DNA of 64,000 nucleotides. Origin: Okapia johnstoni (taxonomy: Eukaryota; Chordata; Mammalia; Artiodactyla; Giraffidae). Made by a program: the position numbers and the translations under genes. A model generated the notes under the pieces. That model had not been told where the DNA came from. It was given only the letters and a program-made list of their open reading frames with translations, and did no database searches. Position 1 is the stretch's first letter. The number at the start of each line of letters is the position of its first letter. Of this stretch, positions 49,289 through 60,593 are shown piece after piece. The stretch covers positions 28,612,001 through 28,676,000 of the forward strand of contig CM044320.1 of assembly GCA_024291935.2 (NCBI GenBank). Direction: 5' to 3'.

Positions 49289-49562
49289 ATCTGCCTGCCA
49301 ATGCAGGAGATGCACGTTTGATCTCTGGGTCAGGAAGATCCCCTGGAGAAGGGAATGACAACCCACTCCAGTATTCTTGCCTGAAGAATCCCATGGACAG
49401 AGGAGCCTGGAAGGCTACAGTCTATGGGATCCAATGGTTATCACCTCTAATTTTACTAAAAGCAGTTGGGAGTATGGAGATATTATCTGGGAGAACAATT
49501 ATTTGTTTTATTGATGTACTTTTTAAAAAGTAATTTGAGCTTTGAGGAAAATGACTTGGGTC
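49289..49562 (-). repeat. inverted duplication, right arm
   Basis: Plus-oriented Bov-tA piece (49289-49424) and then the inverted unique segment (49425-49562). Base pairing with the left arm follows x + y = 97622 through the unique part. Confidence 0.93.
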
Positions 49563-50169
49563 ATTTTCTAGACTAGACTAAAGGGGGTTCAGAGATCCCC
49601 TTAAGCCCCTTATGGACACTTAGACCACAGAATATCTCTTAATTGGGAGTAACTTCAGGGTATACGTTACCCATCTTCTTCAACTCTGTATTTTCTGTCT
49701 CAGAGTAGATTGCAAACTATATTTGTTGAATGAGCACCTCTGCAACTCTGTTCCTATGAAGCTCCCAGATTAACCCCCTTCTCCCCATGAATTTCCAAAT
49801 CCTCAACCTCTACATACATGTTTTTTGAAAACATTTACTTAAGACTAATCTAATGGTCTAAACAACTATTTTCCAAACTCCACTTGCATAATTTTCCCTT
49901 TTCCACTTCACAAAATAATGACATATCTCCTATTATCCCAAATATTATAATGATGCATTGCCCCTGAGTGCAAAAACCAGCTGGTCACCCAGAAAAGGAA
50001 CATTTGTAAGATACATAGCTTCTGAAAGAGTGTCCTCTGAGAAAAGGCAAAAAGATCTTTATAAGAAAAAGAAAGAGGCTGTGCCTTATTTTATCTGGGG
50101 GACAATCCTTGGCAATTTCTATACCTTAATATGTTGAATAATTAGAATTCAGAAGTGAGGTTATATGCT

Positions 50170-50191
50170 AACCTTATAACCATATAAGGTT
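50170..50191. repeat. AT-rich palindrome
   Basis: Nine-base arms aaccttata/tataaggtt around a 4-base loop. Related 'catataaggtta' and 'aaccatataag' motifs recur to 50230, so a small palindromic cluster. Confidence 0.8.
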
Positions 50192-50499
50192 ATATACAAT
50201 CATATAAGGTTAACATATAACCATATAAGTGTTATATGTTAACACTTAACTGAATAGAAGGTGGTCAGTTTTTTTCTGACAGAAAGCCAACTCAACTTAA
50301 GGAATCAATTTGACAAAGGGCTTTGGCTTTGCTCTGAAGACATGTAGCATACAAAAAGTTAAATCTGCACTTCTGAGATTTTGTTACCATATATTTAAAC
50401 ATGCACAATGCAGCATGCACTAAAAGTACATACTTGACAACAACTGAACTTTATGCCAAAAATATTAGGTAACTTTTAAAAGATTAAGGAAATAATGCT

Positions 50500-50645
50500 G
50501 GATTTTAAAAATTATATTTTTTAAAAATTATTTGATTTTAATTAGAGGATAATTGTTTTAAAATATTAATGCTGTTTCTGCTATATATCAACATGAATCA
50601 ACCATAAATATATGTAATGTACCCTCCCTCTTGAACCTCCCTGAG
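50500..50645 (-). repeat. L1 3' end, reverse
   Basis: 'gattttaattagaggataat', 'tatcaacatgaatcaacc' and 'cctccctcttgaacctccc' are the reversed L1 3' end. Confidence 0.75.
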
Positions 50646-50984
50646 TTTTCTTAAAGAGTATTTGAACAAAAATGTTTGCAGACCAACAGGTTAGAGCTGG
50701 TATATGTTAATGAAGGGTAAATTCATGAAGGGGTCCTTACTGCCTCTACCTGCAAGACCCAGCAAAGGAAAGAAGAGGATGACAGCAATGGGTCTGAAAG
50801 TCCAACAGACTCTGTTGCCACATTAGAATAACCTCACTTCTAGGCCACAAAGGTGCAATCCAGAGGGTGACTGCAACTGCAAAGCCCTTTCTAATCTGTG
50901 TCCCAAACACCTTAACTAATCCTTTCATTCTGGGTGCTGTCAAAAGGAGTTCACTTTCTACCCATTGAACAACAATTTGTTAAG

Positions 50985-51205
50985 AGGACAGATTTCACGT
51001 TAAGTGTTCTTATTTTTACCACACAGTCAAAAAAAAGGACACAAGGAAATTTTAGGAGGTGATGGCTATGTTTATTACCTTAATGATGGTGACAGTATCA
51101 CGGATGTTTGCATATGCCCAGACTCATCAAATTGTACACAATAAACATGTGCAGTTTTGGGGGTATATCAATTGTGCCTCAATAAAGCTGTTTTTTAAAA
51201 GTGAG
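50985..51205 (+). repeat. L1M 3' end
   Basis: 'ggtgatggctatgtttatta', 'cccagactcatcaaattgta' and 'tcaattgtgcctcaataaag', a classic ancient L1M terminus. Confidence 0.8.
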
Positions 51206-51279
51206 AATGTATGCTAGACAAGATATCCTGACAAAGGCTATAGCAGAGCTCCTTCTTACCGAGTGAAAATTTCTATTTT

Positions 51280-51490
51280 TTAAAAATATGTGTTTATTTA
51301 TTTGGCTGTGATGGGTCTTAGCTGGGTCATGGGGGATCTTCGATCTTGGTTGTGGCATGCAGGATCTTTAGTTGCAGCACACAAAATCTCAGTTGCAACA
51401 TATAGGATTTTAGTTCCCTGAGAAGGGATTGAACTCGGGCATTGACAGTGAAAGTGCCAACTCCCAGCCACCAGATCATCAAGGAATGCC
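51280..51490 (-). repeat. long CHR-type SINE
   Basis: 'tatttatttggctgtgatgg', 'gttgtggcatgcaggatct', 'gggattgaactcgggc'. Confidence 0.75.
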
Positions 51491-51744
51491 TATTGTCTAG
51501 TTGTTAAGTATATAAAGTTCTCTAATGTTATTGTAAGTGGTATGTTTTTCCTTATTTTACAAAATGGAACTGCTGTATGCATTTTGATTTTGTCTTCAAA
51601 AACCTTGCAACATTGAATACATTTTGTTAAGTGAAAAAACTTTCACTCCCTTTTTCAAAATGACATCACTTGTGAAAACTCAATTGTCTCCTTGTGCAAT
51701 ATATGGCTCATCTGGAAAGATCAGGTGTGCAATGGTCACTGGTT

Positions 51745-51945
51745 AAGAGTGACTTTGGATTGAGACAAGTCTGGGTGAGGTCCCAGACCGGTGAGTAGCA
51801 GCTGTGAACATGAGCAGATGACAAAATTTACATCTTGTTTTCTGTAAAAGCACACATTAAAATACTTCCTTATTAGGATTATTCTGAGGATTAAATGAGG
51901 CAAAGCACATAAAGAACACAGAACCTAGCATGCCAAAACACTGAC
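51745..51945 (+). repeat. MIR SINE remnant
   Basis: 'tttctgtaaaagcacacatt', 'aggattattctgaggattaa' and 'atgaggcaaagcacataaag' follow the MIR 3' half. Confidence 0.65.
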
Positions 51946-52314
51946 TAAATGTTGACCCTAGATTAATCATAACGACTCTTGCTTGCCTGGTATTAATTTT
52001 TTATATTAAATTATTTCCTTTTAAACACTTAATTATTGTGTTTAAAGGAAAGAAATACTTTGCTTTCTCCTGCTGTAGTTAAAACATTTCTCAAAATCAC
52101 CATCTCAATCTCTCTTTCATCTTGCTCTAAGTCTTGTTCTAGATAAATACACTTTTTCACATGCTTTTAAAAATCTTATCACCAATTCCACATATTCAGG
52201 TAGAAAAATAGAATCTTTTGTCCTTCAATGTAATGTACTGAATGTTTCATTCCCCTTCATAAGAACATTTATTTGTTCTTAAAAGTGATTTTATTTCCTA
52301 CTCAAAATGAGAGT

Positions 52315-52465
52315 TAAAGTATTATAATGTGGTTATGCAAGACACTACCATTGGGGTAAACTGGTTGAAGGGTACAAAGGACTTGCCTATACATTTTTTG
52401 TTTGTTTGTTTTGCAACTTCTTGTGAATCTGAAATTATTTTTAAAAATTTAAATAAGCAAAGAAA
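52315..52465 (+). repeat. L1M 3' end
   Basis: 'tggttatgcaagacactacc', 'attggggtaaactggttgaa' and 'gcaacttcttgtgaatctg'. Confidence 0.7.
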
Positions 52466-53194
52466 AATAATTCTGCAAGTATTCTCTTGATCTTTTGCCC
52501 ATTCTCTTGTATCTGATATGAATCCTTCCCAATTTTCCCAGAACCTCAATCCACTTAACTGAATTAAAGAGACATCACCATCATCACTGGTGATTTTCTA
52601 ATATTTTCCTAATCAGACCTCCCATTCCCCTCAAAAATAAAATAACCACAGAAAAAAACCAAGACTGAGTGAGGGTCAGTAACTAAACTATAAAAGAGAA
52701 ATGTTTCATTTTCTTATTCTTACTAATTCCTTGCTATGCAACATTAGCTATGTCAACAAACAAATCACACTAAAAATAATACAGAGCACTAATTTTGGGT
52801 CATTCAGTTAAGTTACTAACTCACAAATTTGACTGGCATTTTTGGTTTTCAGCGACATTCTTAAAACCAACTATTTATTATGAAAATAATACATCTATCT
52901 ACACCAACAGCAAAAAGGCTTATCATATAAAAATGAACAGAAAACTAAAGTACAAATTTTGGAAAATGTCAAATGACCTATGTAGCATTAAGTCCAAAAA
53001 AATAGGCGGAATAATCTGCATATAGAAAGAACAAAACCACAAAACTTGTCTTGATGATACCTAAGAGGACATTATAGCCATAAAAAATGCTATGGAAAAA
53101 TAATTTGGCTCATGGAAAACAAAACTACAATTAAAAAATGGAAGTAGTAGACCACATAGCACAATGAACACAGCTAAAATACCTGGGACATAAT
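52466..53194. other. unannotated intron stretch
   Basis: AT-rich unique DNA. A 76-codon Lys/Asn-rich frame (52795-53025) fits base composition only. Confidence 0.5.
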
Positions 53195-53227
53195 ACACAC
53201 ACACACACACACACGTACACACACACA
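53195..53227. repeat. (AC)n with one GT interruption
   Basis: AC tract broken at 'acgtac'. Confidence 0.93.
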
Positions 53228-53534
53228 AAGCTACATGGTACAAGGAAAGAGTTACAAATCATGGTAACATGCCTAGAAGTTCTAATATCCACCTAACAGG
53301 AGGACTAGAAAGAGAGAGCAAACATAATGGAAAAGCAGCAATAATCAGGCATCTGAGAGAATGTTCACAAACATGAAAAACAATACTAATGATAACTAAC
53401 ACTTATATATTGCTTACATATAGCAGGGATAAATAAGCATATATATAATTATAATATATTGATACAGATATACCCATATATTTACCATATACATATATAC
53501 ATAGTTTAATTCATTATATCTATTATGTAAGAAT

Positions 53535-53664
53535 TATTATCCTTGCTTCATAGATGAGAAAACTGAAGGAGGAAGTGTTAAGTAACTCAGTCAGGCTCAC
53601 ACAGCTGTGAGTGGGTGAGAGGGAAGTGCAACCTGAGTCATCACGCTTTAGTGGACAGACTCCT
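53535..53664 (-). repeat. MIR SINE
   Basis: 'catagatgagaaaactgaag', 'taagtaactcagtcaggctc' and 'acacagctgtgagtgggtga', running into 'cagactcctaaccactac'. Confidence 0.8.
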
Positions 53665-53720
53665 AACCACTACATCCCAACCACTACATCCCAACCACTA
53701 CATCCCAACCACTACATCCC
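53665..53720. repeat. four exact 14-bp tandem repeats at the MIR end
   Basis: Unit aaccactacatccc repeated at 53665, 53679, 53693 and 53707 with no mismatches. The unit is the last segment of the adjoining MIR. Confidence 0.95.
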
Positions 53721-54004
53721 ACGTCTTCCAAATCAAAGGACCTCCATTAATGTGTCAAGCAACATTAATGAAAAAAGACCCACCCTAAGATAAAATATGT
53801 CTTGGTAAACTTTCTGAATTTCAATGATAAAAAGAAATGTATAAAAACTTTAGTGGAGGAGGTAAGGAAAGATTTCCCTCAAACAAAAAATAAATAAATT
53901 TCTATTAGGTTTCTGACTGGCAACTTTGAGCACCAAAAGATAATGAAACAGTACACTCAAAGTTCTGAAGAATATAAGAAATATCTGAAAAAAGTTCACC
54001 TCAT

Positions 54005-54165
54005 GTTAATTATAGTTATCTACAAATGGTGAAGTTTGGGGCGAATTTTTTGTTACCATCTTTCTTGTATTTTTCTCTTTTAATTTCTTATAATGACCAT
54101 ATTTTTTGTGGAGAAAATTAAGATCATTGTTATAAAAATAAAGATATTCAAATGGATTAAATTTC
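54005..54165 (+). repeat. L1M-like 3' end remnant
   Basis: 'tctacaaatggtgaagtttg' and 'atttcttataatgaccatat' resemble an L1M terminus. Confidence 0.45.
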
Positions 54166-55600
54166 TTCATAAAAAAATGAAACTATATATGCACTAAAAT
54201 ATTAGCAATAATTAATAAATTAAAAAATATTAGGATAATATTTTCTCATTGAAGGGGGTGTTGTAAGGAAGACTGTCTACAGAAATATTTTTTAAAGGAA
54301 AAGACTAACAAATTTCACTGTATAGAAATGTTGAATTCTGACAGAACATAAGTTAAACAATATGTGTCAGGTTAGAAGAAAACATTAATGTTTGCTACAT
54401 ACATAATATAAACCGTTCCCATAAATCAATAGGAAAATAGTTTTTAAAAAGAAAAAAGCACAAAATTAGCAAAAAATACAGGCAGTTTACAGAATAAAAA
54501 AACACGGAGTCAACAACCACTCAGCTTTCTTGTATTCAGAAAACAATGCATATTAAGTAAAAAATAATGTATCATTTTTAACTCAACAAACCAACAAAAA
54601 TTTAAAAGATGAATAACACATAATGTTTTCAATACTGGAAAACAGGCAGTCTGATGCATTATCGAAGAGGAAGTAAATGGTACATTTTGAAAGTGTAATT
54701 TCATGGTATCTGTCAAATTAAAAATTGTTTGGTTGTGTTTCTGAACATCTATTTTATGGGAATACTTACTTCAGAACCAAAACAGGGAGCGCAGCATTGT
54801 TTATCAAGTGACACACAAGTGCTATTCACTTGGATAAGACTTCCTTAGGTGACAAGTGCCTGCACCCAGACTGTCTGGATATTTTACCCTTAATTGCTGG
54901 TGTACATGGGACAGCATAAAGGTGATGCTCAAGTCTTCTTTTCACAGAGATCAAGTTTGTCCACATGAGCGGTCCTTGGAAAAACAGCTCACAGCTCACC
55001 GCTGGGCTTCATCAGCTAGAGACTGACCCCCAGAAGCTCCCACGGCAGCTGCCAAGATTTCTGGAGTCGATACTAGAGCAGGAATTTCCCATCTCCTCCC
55101 CCAAATCTGACTGGATATCATGTGATGTACTATATTATAATATCATATAATCACACATTCCTGTACACTCCCACAATATTGCTATTTTCATGCATGCAGA
55201 TGCAGCAAAGTGGTCTTTTCTTTGTTTTTAATAAAACCGATCTGATTTCAGTTCACCAATCAATGCCAATTAATGAGTTGGGATTGACGCCAACAAGTTG
55301 GAAAGCAGTAGTAATCAGTAAACATGATATACTATTACTTCTTTGAGCAAAACGGTGGATTCACATGTTATTTTTTTACCATCTCTAAAGGCAAAAAGCA
55401 GAAACCCAGAGGAAGCATGAAACAGTGTTTGGAATCCCTTAATCCTGCCTAGTTTATTTACAATTCCCTCCTTCATCCTCCCCGCCTGTCCAGATGGTTT
55501 TTGTCTTTGTTTCCCAAACTGATTTATGTTCACTGTCTTTAAGATGTTAAATACCCCAAAAGCCTTCTTTCTAATTCCTCACAAGCAGAAGTCATAAATT
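54166..55600. other. unannotated intron stretch before the internal exon
   Basis: AT-rich to 54780. A somewhat GC-richer part at 54780-55120 holds a 61-codon plus frame without known match. Confidence 0.5.
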
Positions 55601-55605
55601 CTTAC

Positions 55606-55698
55606 CTTTGTCGAATTATGCTGGGGTTAGCTGTCACTAAATGACTTTTGGATCCAACATCCTTAGTGTATTCACTTGACAAAGGAGGAAGATTGCAT
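55606..55698 (-). CDS. ST8SIA1: ST8SIA1 internal exon (second half of sialylmotif L)
   Basis: This 93-bp exon lies between a TAG acceptor (55699-55701) and a GTAAG donor (55601-55605). It encodes one leftover base, 30 codons and two bases of a split arginine. The peptide begins [15 protein letters not shown] and ends TANPSIIRQ, the C-terminal part of sialylmotif L, which binds the CMP-sialic acid donor. It begins with the motif L cysteine that, by family knowledge, pairs with a cysteine in motif S. The phase joins exactly to the exon at 8430. One residue in SKSHL is histidine where I recall glutamine in human; this is probably a species difference. It is too short to stand out as an open frame and was found by reading the minus strand for the missing motif. 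Confidence 0.95.
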
Positions 55699-56044
55699 CT
55701 AGAGAAACAAGAACAAGCACTTCAGAATGATTTACATACTTTTAAAACAAGTCAACTATCACGGCAAATAGGAATTTACTAAGTTTAGCTCAATTCACAA
55801 ATAAATGATTTTTGTCACCTCTTTCTTTTAATAGATGTTAGATGACTATTATAGCATCTTCAGAATGTTGTCATAAAAACTATTTCTGTGTTAGAAGAAA
55901 GAAAATGTCAGCGAGAGAGGTAAGGGATCTACTAAAGGAAAGAGATACAACTAGAGTGAATTTATTCCATTCAAAATATTTTTGAGGTGATAAGTCAGGG
56001 TGCATTAGACTTGAAATGAGCATTTGGGGTGTGTGGCCCCTGGG

Positions 56045-56234
56045 CAGTGGTCCCCAACCTTTCTGGCTCCAGGGACTGATTTTCATGGAAGACAACTTTC
56101 TCACGAACTGGGTAGGAGGGATGGTCTCAAGATGACTCAAGCGCATTACACTTTGTACACTTTATTTCTATTATTATTACATCAGCTTTACCTCAGATCA
56201 TCAGGGATTAGATCCCAGAGGTTGGGAACCCCTG
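56045..56234 (-). mobile_element. MER1-type hAT-Charlie remnant
   Basis: Ends 'cagtggtccccaacc' and 'ggttgggaacccctg' are inverted repeats of each other; body 'ttttcatggaagacaacttt'. Related to the element at 39872 but reversed. Confidence 0.75.
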
Positions 56235-56634
56235 TCCTAGAAGACACAGGACCTATAGTCCTCTCTGTGGATACCAACAAGTCTCAAGAGAAAAGGAAGA
56301 ATTGTATTTGCTTGTGTTTTTCATTCTTTTCCCAAATTCTAAATTATAAGAGTACATTCGAGGCAAACTCTGCCACCTAAATCAGTGCATGCATGACCAA
56401 CGTATGGTTGACTTCCAGTGAAAATGTTTTGTCATCCAAAAAAATGCAGTGATTCTCCACTATCCCAGTCTAGACAAGGGAAAGAGTACAGGTGACAGAA
56501 ATAGCCCCTCCTCCCTCCCACACACACCACCCTTCCCTGGGTGCTCTTCTTGACTGCCATGTCTTATGAATGCTTACAATGGAAAATGCTGCAACTGCAA
56601 ATCCAATCTCATGGCTTTCTACTAGTGGGCTGTT

Positions 56635-56790
56635 ACCCAAGTTATGACATCTGCCTCAGTTTCCCCATTACAAAATGAAGATAATGACTTTTCCTCTCCA
56701 ATAAGCTGGGTGTAAGGATTAAAGTAAGAAATGTATCAAAAAGTCCCTACCTTGATGCCTCACACATAGTAAAAGCTCAAAAATATTCCA
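56635..56790 (+). repeat. MIR SINE remnant
   Basis: 'tgcctcagtttccccattac', 'aaaatgaagataatgac', 'gatgcctcacacatagtaaa'. Confidence 0.75.
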
Positions 56791-56815
56791 TATCAGAAAT
56801 ATCATATCTTGGTAA

Positions 56816-57040
56816 CTCAGTCAGTCATGTCTGACTCTTTGTGACTCCATGGGCTGTAGCCTGCCAGGCTCCTCCATCCATGAAATTCTCTAGGCAACAA
56901 TACTGGAGTGTGTAGCCATTCCCTCCTCCAGGGTATCTTCCCAACCCAAGGATGGAACTCGAGTCTCCTGCACTATAGGCAGATTATTTATCACTGAGCC
57001 ACCAGGGAAGCCCCAAGAATACTGGAGTGAGTTGCCATGA
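56816..57040 (-). repeat. Bov-tA SINE with a short second unit
   Basis: 'ggtaactcagtcagtcatgt' to 'gagccaccagggaagcccc', then about 25 bp of another body unit. Confidence 0.9.
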
Positions 57041-57279
57041 TCGTATAAATATAACTAAATACATATTACTTATGACCACCCCAAATGAGTCTATAGCATC
57101 CACTGGATTTTTCTTTTATTACTGAGTCCTGATTTCTCCTCTCCAGCCATATCTCTAAGTTGACTCCAACCATCAGAGCACCTCTAACTTTGTATTATTT
57201 CAGCAAATTAAAGCATCATTTATTTGTTGTTAGAGATCTTACAAATATCAAGGCCTCAGCCATTTCCCAACTATTAAAA

Positions 57280-57720
57280 TCTCCCGGGCAAATTTCCCGC
57301 AGGACATGGGGTTGTCTGAGAATTGACTCAGCTGATCAGCACAAGTTCCTTGATGTTGTCTTGTATTTACCCCTGTGACTCCCACCACATCAGGGCATCT
57401 GAGGTAGAAATTTGTCTCACTTGATTTGGAATCTTCCTTTCATCTGCTCTTTGGTAATAAGATCCTGATTCTTCTGACAGCTCCCCACAGAGTAATGAGT
57501 CAGCCGGCTGGTGACTTTTGCCGAGTGCCCATTGAAAACAAACACAATGGGCATCGTGAGGAGCCTGGGGGAAGCCGAGTCTCAGAGCCTGCTTGAGGTG
57601 TCCGCAGTCTAACGGTGCCATCACATCCATGCGGTTTCTGAGGACTGCTGGGGAATGAGCTTACTCGTAATGGCCAGGCTCATCTGACCAAGGTGCTGAC
57701 CTTGGGATTCAGCTGATCTC
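57280..57720. other. unique, less AT-rich segment with AP-1-like site
   Basis: A repeat-free stretch with several CpGs and a TGAGTCAGC motif (about 57496). It keeps an 87-codon minus-strand frame, not recognised as protein. A possible regulatory element of the upstream ST8SIA1 intron; this is a guess. Confidence 0.25.
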
Positions 57721-57794
57721 TGCCAAGATGAACAGGACTCCCAGGATAAAACACAGGCTAGAATTCGAGCATCTTTTTCTCTCTTTTCTTGGAT

Positions 57795-58345
57795 GAATAT
57801 AATTATTTACTTAGTTTTTTTAGTTTTTATTGGAATATAGTTGATTTACAATGTTCTGTTAATTTCAAGTGTTTACAGCAAAGTGAATCAGTTATACATA
57901 TATATTGACATATTCCCGTTCTCTTTCAAATTCCTAGGTTATTACAGAATATTGAGTAGAATTCCCTATGCTATACAGTAGGTCCTTCTTGGTTAACTAT
58001 TTTATATATAGTAGTGTGTCTATCGGAGAAGGCAATGGCACCCCACTCCAGTACTCTTGCCTGGAGAATCCCATGGACGGAGGAGCCTGGTAGGCTGCAG
58101 TCTTTGGGGTCGCGAAGAGTCGGACACGACTGAGCGGCTTTACTTTCACTTTTCACTTTCATGCATTGGAGAAGGAAATGGCAACCCACTCCAGTGTTCT
58201 TGCCTGGAGAATCCCAGGGACGGTGGAGCCTGGTGGGCTGCCGTCTATGGGGTTGCACAGAGTCAGACACGACTGAAGCGACTTAGCAGCAGTGTGTCTA
58301 TGTTAATTCCAAACTTCTAATTTATCATTTCCCCTTCGATCTTGA
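57795..58345 (-). repeat. L1 3' end split by Bov-A2
   Basis: 'tttttattggaatatagttg', 'cagcaaagtgaatcagttat' and 'atgctatacagtaggtcctt', then continues after the SINE with 'tgttaattccaaacttctaa'. Confidence 0.85.
58024..58290 (+). repeat. Bov-A2 SINE with target duplication
   Basis: Two Bov-A units joined by a linker containing 'ttcacttttcactttcatgc'. Flanked by exact direct repeats agtgtgtctat at 58013-58023 and 58291-58301. Low divergence; young. Confidence 0.95.
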
Positions 58346-58539
58346 TGGCCCTTCATAACATTTGAGAACCAATCTCACTATATTAAAACTGTAAACTCTG
58401 TTGCTAGAAAGTACAGTCAACCTATTCTGTCATCAGTAAATGAAAGGAGTTGGTGTTCATGAATAACAACTTTGTTTTTCTGTGTGTCCCTTGTAGGTTG
58501 ATCCATGGCTCATATGTCTGGATCCCTTCATACCTCCTT

Positions 58540-58982
58540 TGTTGTCCAGTCGCTCAGTCATGTCAGACTCTTTGTGATCCCATGGACTACAGCACACCAG
58601 GCTTCCCTGTCTCTCACCATCTCCCGGAGTTTGCTCAAACTCATGTCCATTGAGTCGGTGATGCCATACAGCCATCTCATCCTCCATCATCCCCTTCTCC
58701 TGCCTTCAATCTTGTCCAGAATCAGGGTCTTTTCCAATCAGTCAACTCTGCATCAGGTGGCCAAACTATTGGAGCTTCAGCATCCATCCTTCCAATGAAT
58801 ATTCAGGGTTGATTTCCTTTAGGATTGACTGGTTTGATCTCTCTGCTGTCCAATGGACTCTCAAGAGTCTTCTCCAACACCATAGTTTGAAATCATCTCT
58901 TCAGCACTCAGCCTTCTTTATGGTCCAACTTTCACATTCGTACATGACTACTGGAAAAATCACACCTTTGACTATACAGACA
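58540..58982 (-). mobile_element. BovB LINE 3' fragment 10
   Basis: 'gttgtccagtcgctcagtca' to 'cacacctttgactatacag'. Several small deletions. Confidence 0.92.
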
Positions 58983-60003
58983 CCTCCAGAAATACACTTC
59001 CAGAGACTAAATGCCAAATTCTACAACACAGTGAAATGTTTAAAACAATAAGGATAATATTTTATACATTCATTTCTGGAAAATAATGCCATTGTACTCT
59101 GGTATAAATAACTGTTCTTCTGGGTAAACTTTCTCCTCAAGTACGAATGCCTGTGATACCTCCCTGCAGCTCTCAGGGAAAAAAAAGCACACTCTAATTT
59201 TAGCTCAACTTCTAAATTGATAATTACATAGATTTACATAAAAGGCACATTTAATACAGTCAAATTGTTTCTTACAAGGCATAATTGTATAAAAGTGTTT
59301 CAAATTTTGCTTTATTGCTTATTGGCACAATGAACGGATATTACTGGCTGAAGTGTCTTAGTAACTGTGCCAGGGATCATAGAGGATGTGGCCACAGAAT
59401 TGATGAGAAATGAAAATTCTTTGAAGTGGGGAGTGGAGACGGGTGGGGAATGGGTAGAATGGAATAGAATACATTAAAAAATTCCTTTTTAAATTATATG
59501 TATACTTCAATACATAAAACACATATAATTGAGTATAATTCACAGGCACCAAAATTATACTGTCTTCACTCATATTCCTGAGCCACTCAATTTCTTGCCA
59601 GGATATAATCACTTTACCTCTGTCTTTCAGAACTACAAGATAAATGATATTTACCAATATTATTTTTTTTAAGTGTCACTTTTGGTTACAGAGCAAATGT
59701 TTACTTTGAAATATGGGAAGGTACATTTTAGCATTAGAAGATGTGTTTGAAAATGTCCAAGCAAAGGAAATTATGGCATTGTTATAATTCTGGAAAACAT
59801 CTTGAACTGTAATCAGGTAACCATTGTGTATAGGTAAGGCTATTTTGGGATCTCGTCTTTCACTGTAACAGTCCATGTACCCTATAGCCTAGAATCAGAC
59901 ATACATGCTTCTAATCATATTCACTAACTGTTTCATTTTGAACATATGCTATTACCTCAATTTTCTCAAGGTGCCCCCCAAATGTGTATTAATTAACGAT
60001 GTA
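58983..60003. other. unannotated upstream-intron stretch
   Basis: AT-rich; nothing recognised. Confidence 0.5.
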
Positions 60004-60272
60004 TGCTGCTAAGTCACCTCAGTCGTGTCCGACTCTGTGTGACCCCATAGACAGCAGCCCACCAGGCTCTGCCGTCCCTGGGATTCTCCAGGCAAGAACA
60101 CTGGAGTGGGTTGCCATTTCCTTCTCCAACGCATGAAAGTGAAAAGTGAAAGGGAAGTTGCTCAGTCGTGTCCGACTCTTAGCGACCCCATGGACTGCAG
60201 CCTACCAGGCTCCTCCATCCATGGGATTCTCCGGGCAAGAGTACTGGAGTGGGGTGCCATTGCCTTCTCCGT
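60004..60272 (-). repeat. Bov-A2 SINE
   Basis: Reverse dimer: 'tgctgctaagtcacctcagt', linker 'atgaaagtgaaaagtgaaag', second unit to 'tgccattgccttctccg'. Low divergence. Confidence 0.93.
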
Positions 60273-60361
60273 GTATAAATAGATCCATAAGTGGTCAAAT
60301 AAGAATAATTTACAATTAATCAACATTTAATTACTCCCATATTATAAATTCTTTGTGTGGG

Positions 60362-60580
60362 TGTGTGTGTTGTGTACTCAGTCATGTCCAACTCTTTGAG
60401 ACCACATGGACTATAGCCTGCCAGGATCCTCTGTCCTTGGGACTTTCCAGGCAAGAATACTGGAGGGGATTGCCATTTCCTTCTCCAGAGGATCTTCCCA
60501 ACCCAGGGATCAAACCCGTGTCTCCTATGTCTCCTGCATTGCAAGTGGATTCTTTCCTGCTGAGCCACTGGGGAAGCCCC
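60362..60580 (-). repeat. Bov-tA SINE
   Basis: 'gtgttgtgtactcagtcatg' to 'gagccactggggaagcccc', next to BovB fragment 11. Confidence 0.92.
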
Positions 60581-60593
60581 ATAAATCATCAGT

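Larger units (their letters stand above)
8431..55605 (-). other. ST8SIA1: ST8SIA1 intron between the last two coding exons
   Basis: About 47 kb of intron, bounded by the GTAAG donor at 55601-55605 and the AG acceptor at 8431-8432. It is filled mostly with ruminant repeats (listed separately) and AT-rich unique DNA. No further ST8SIA1 coding sequence was seen in it. A possible unrelated exon-like block lies at 36543-36973. Confidence 0.9.

Noticed and set aside
53665..53720. Possible CRISPR-like array
   Set aside because: The 14-bp units are directly abutting with no spacers, in a mammalian genome; it is a tandem duplication of a MIR end.
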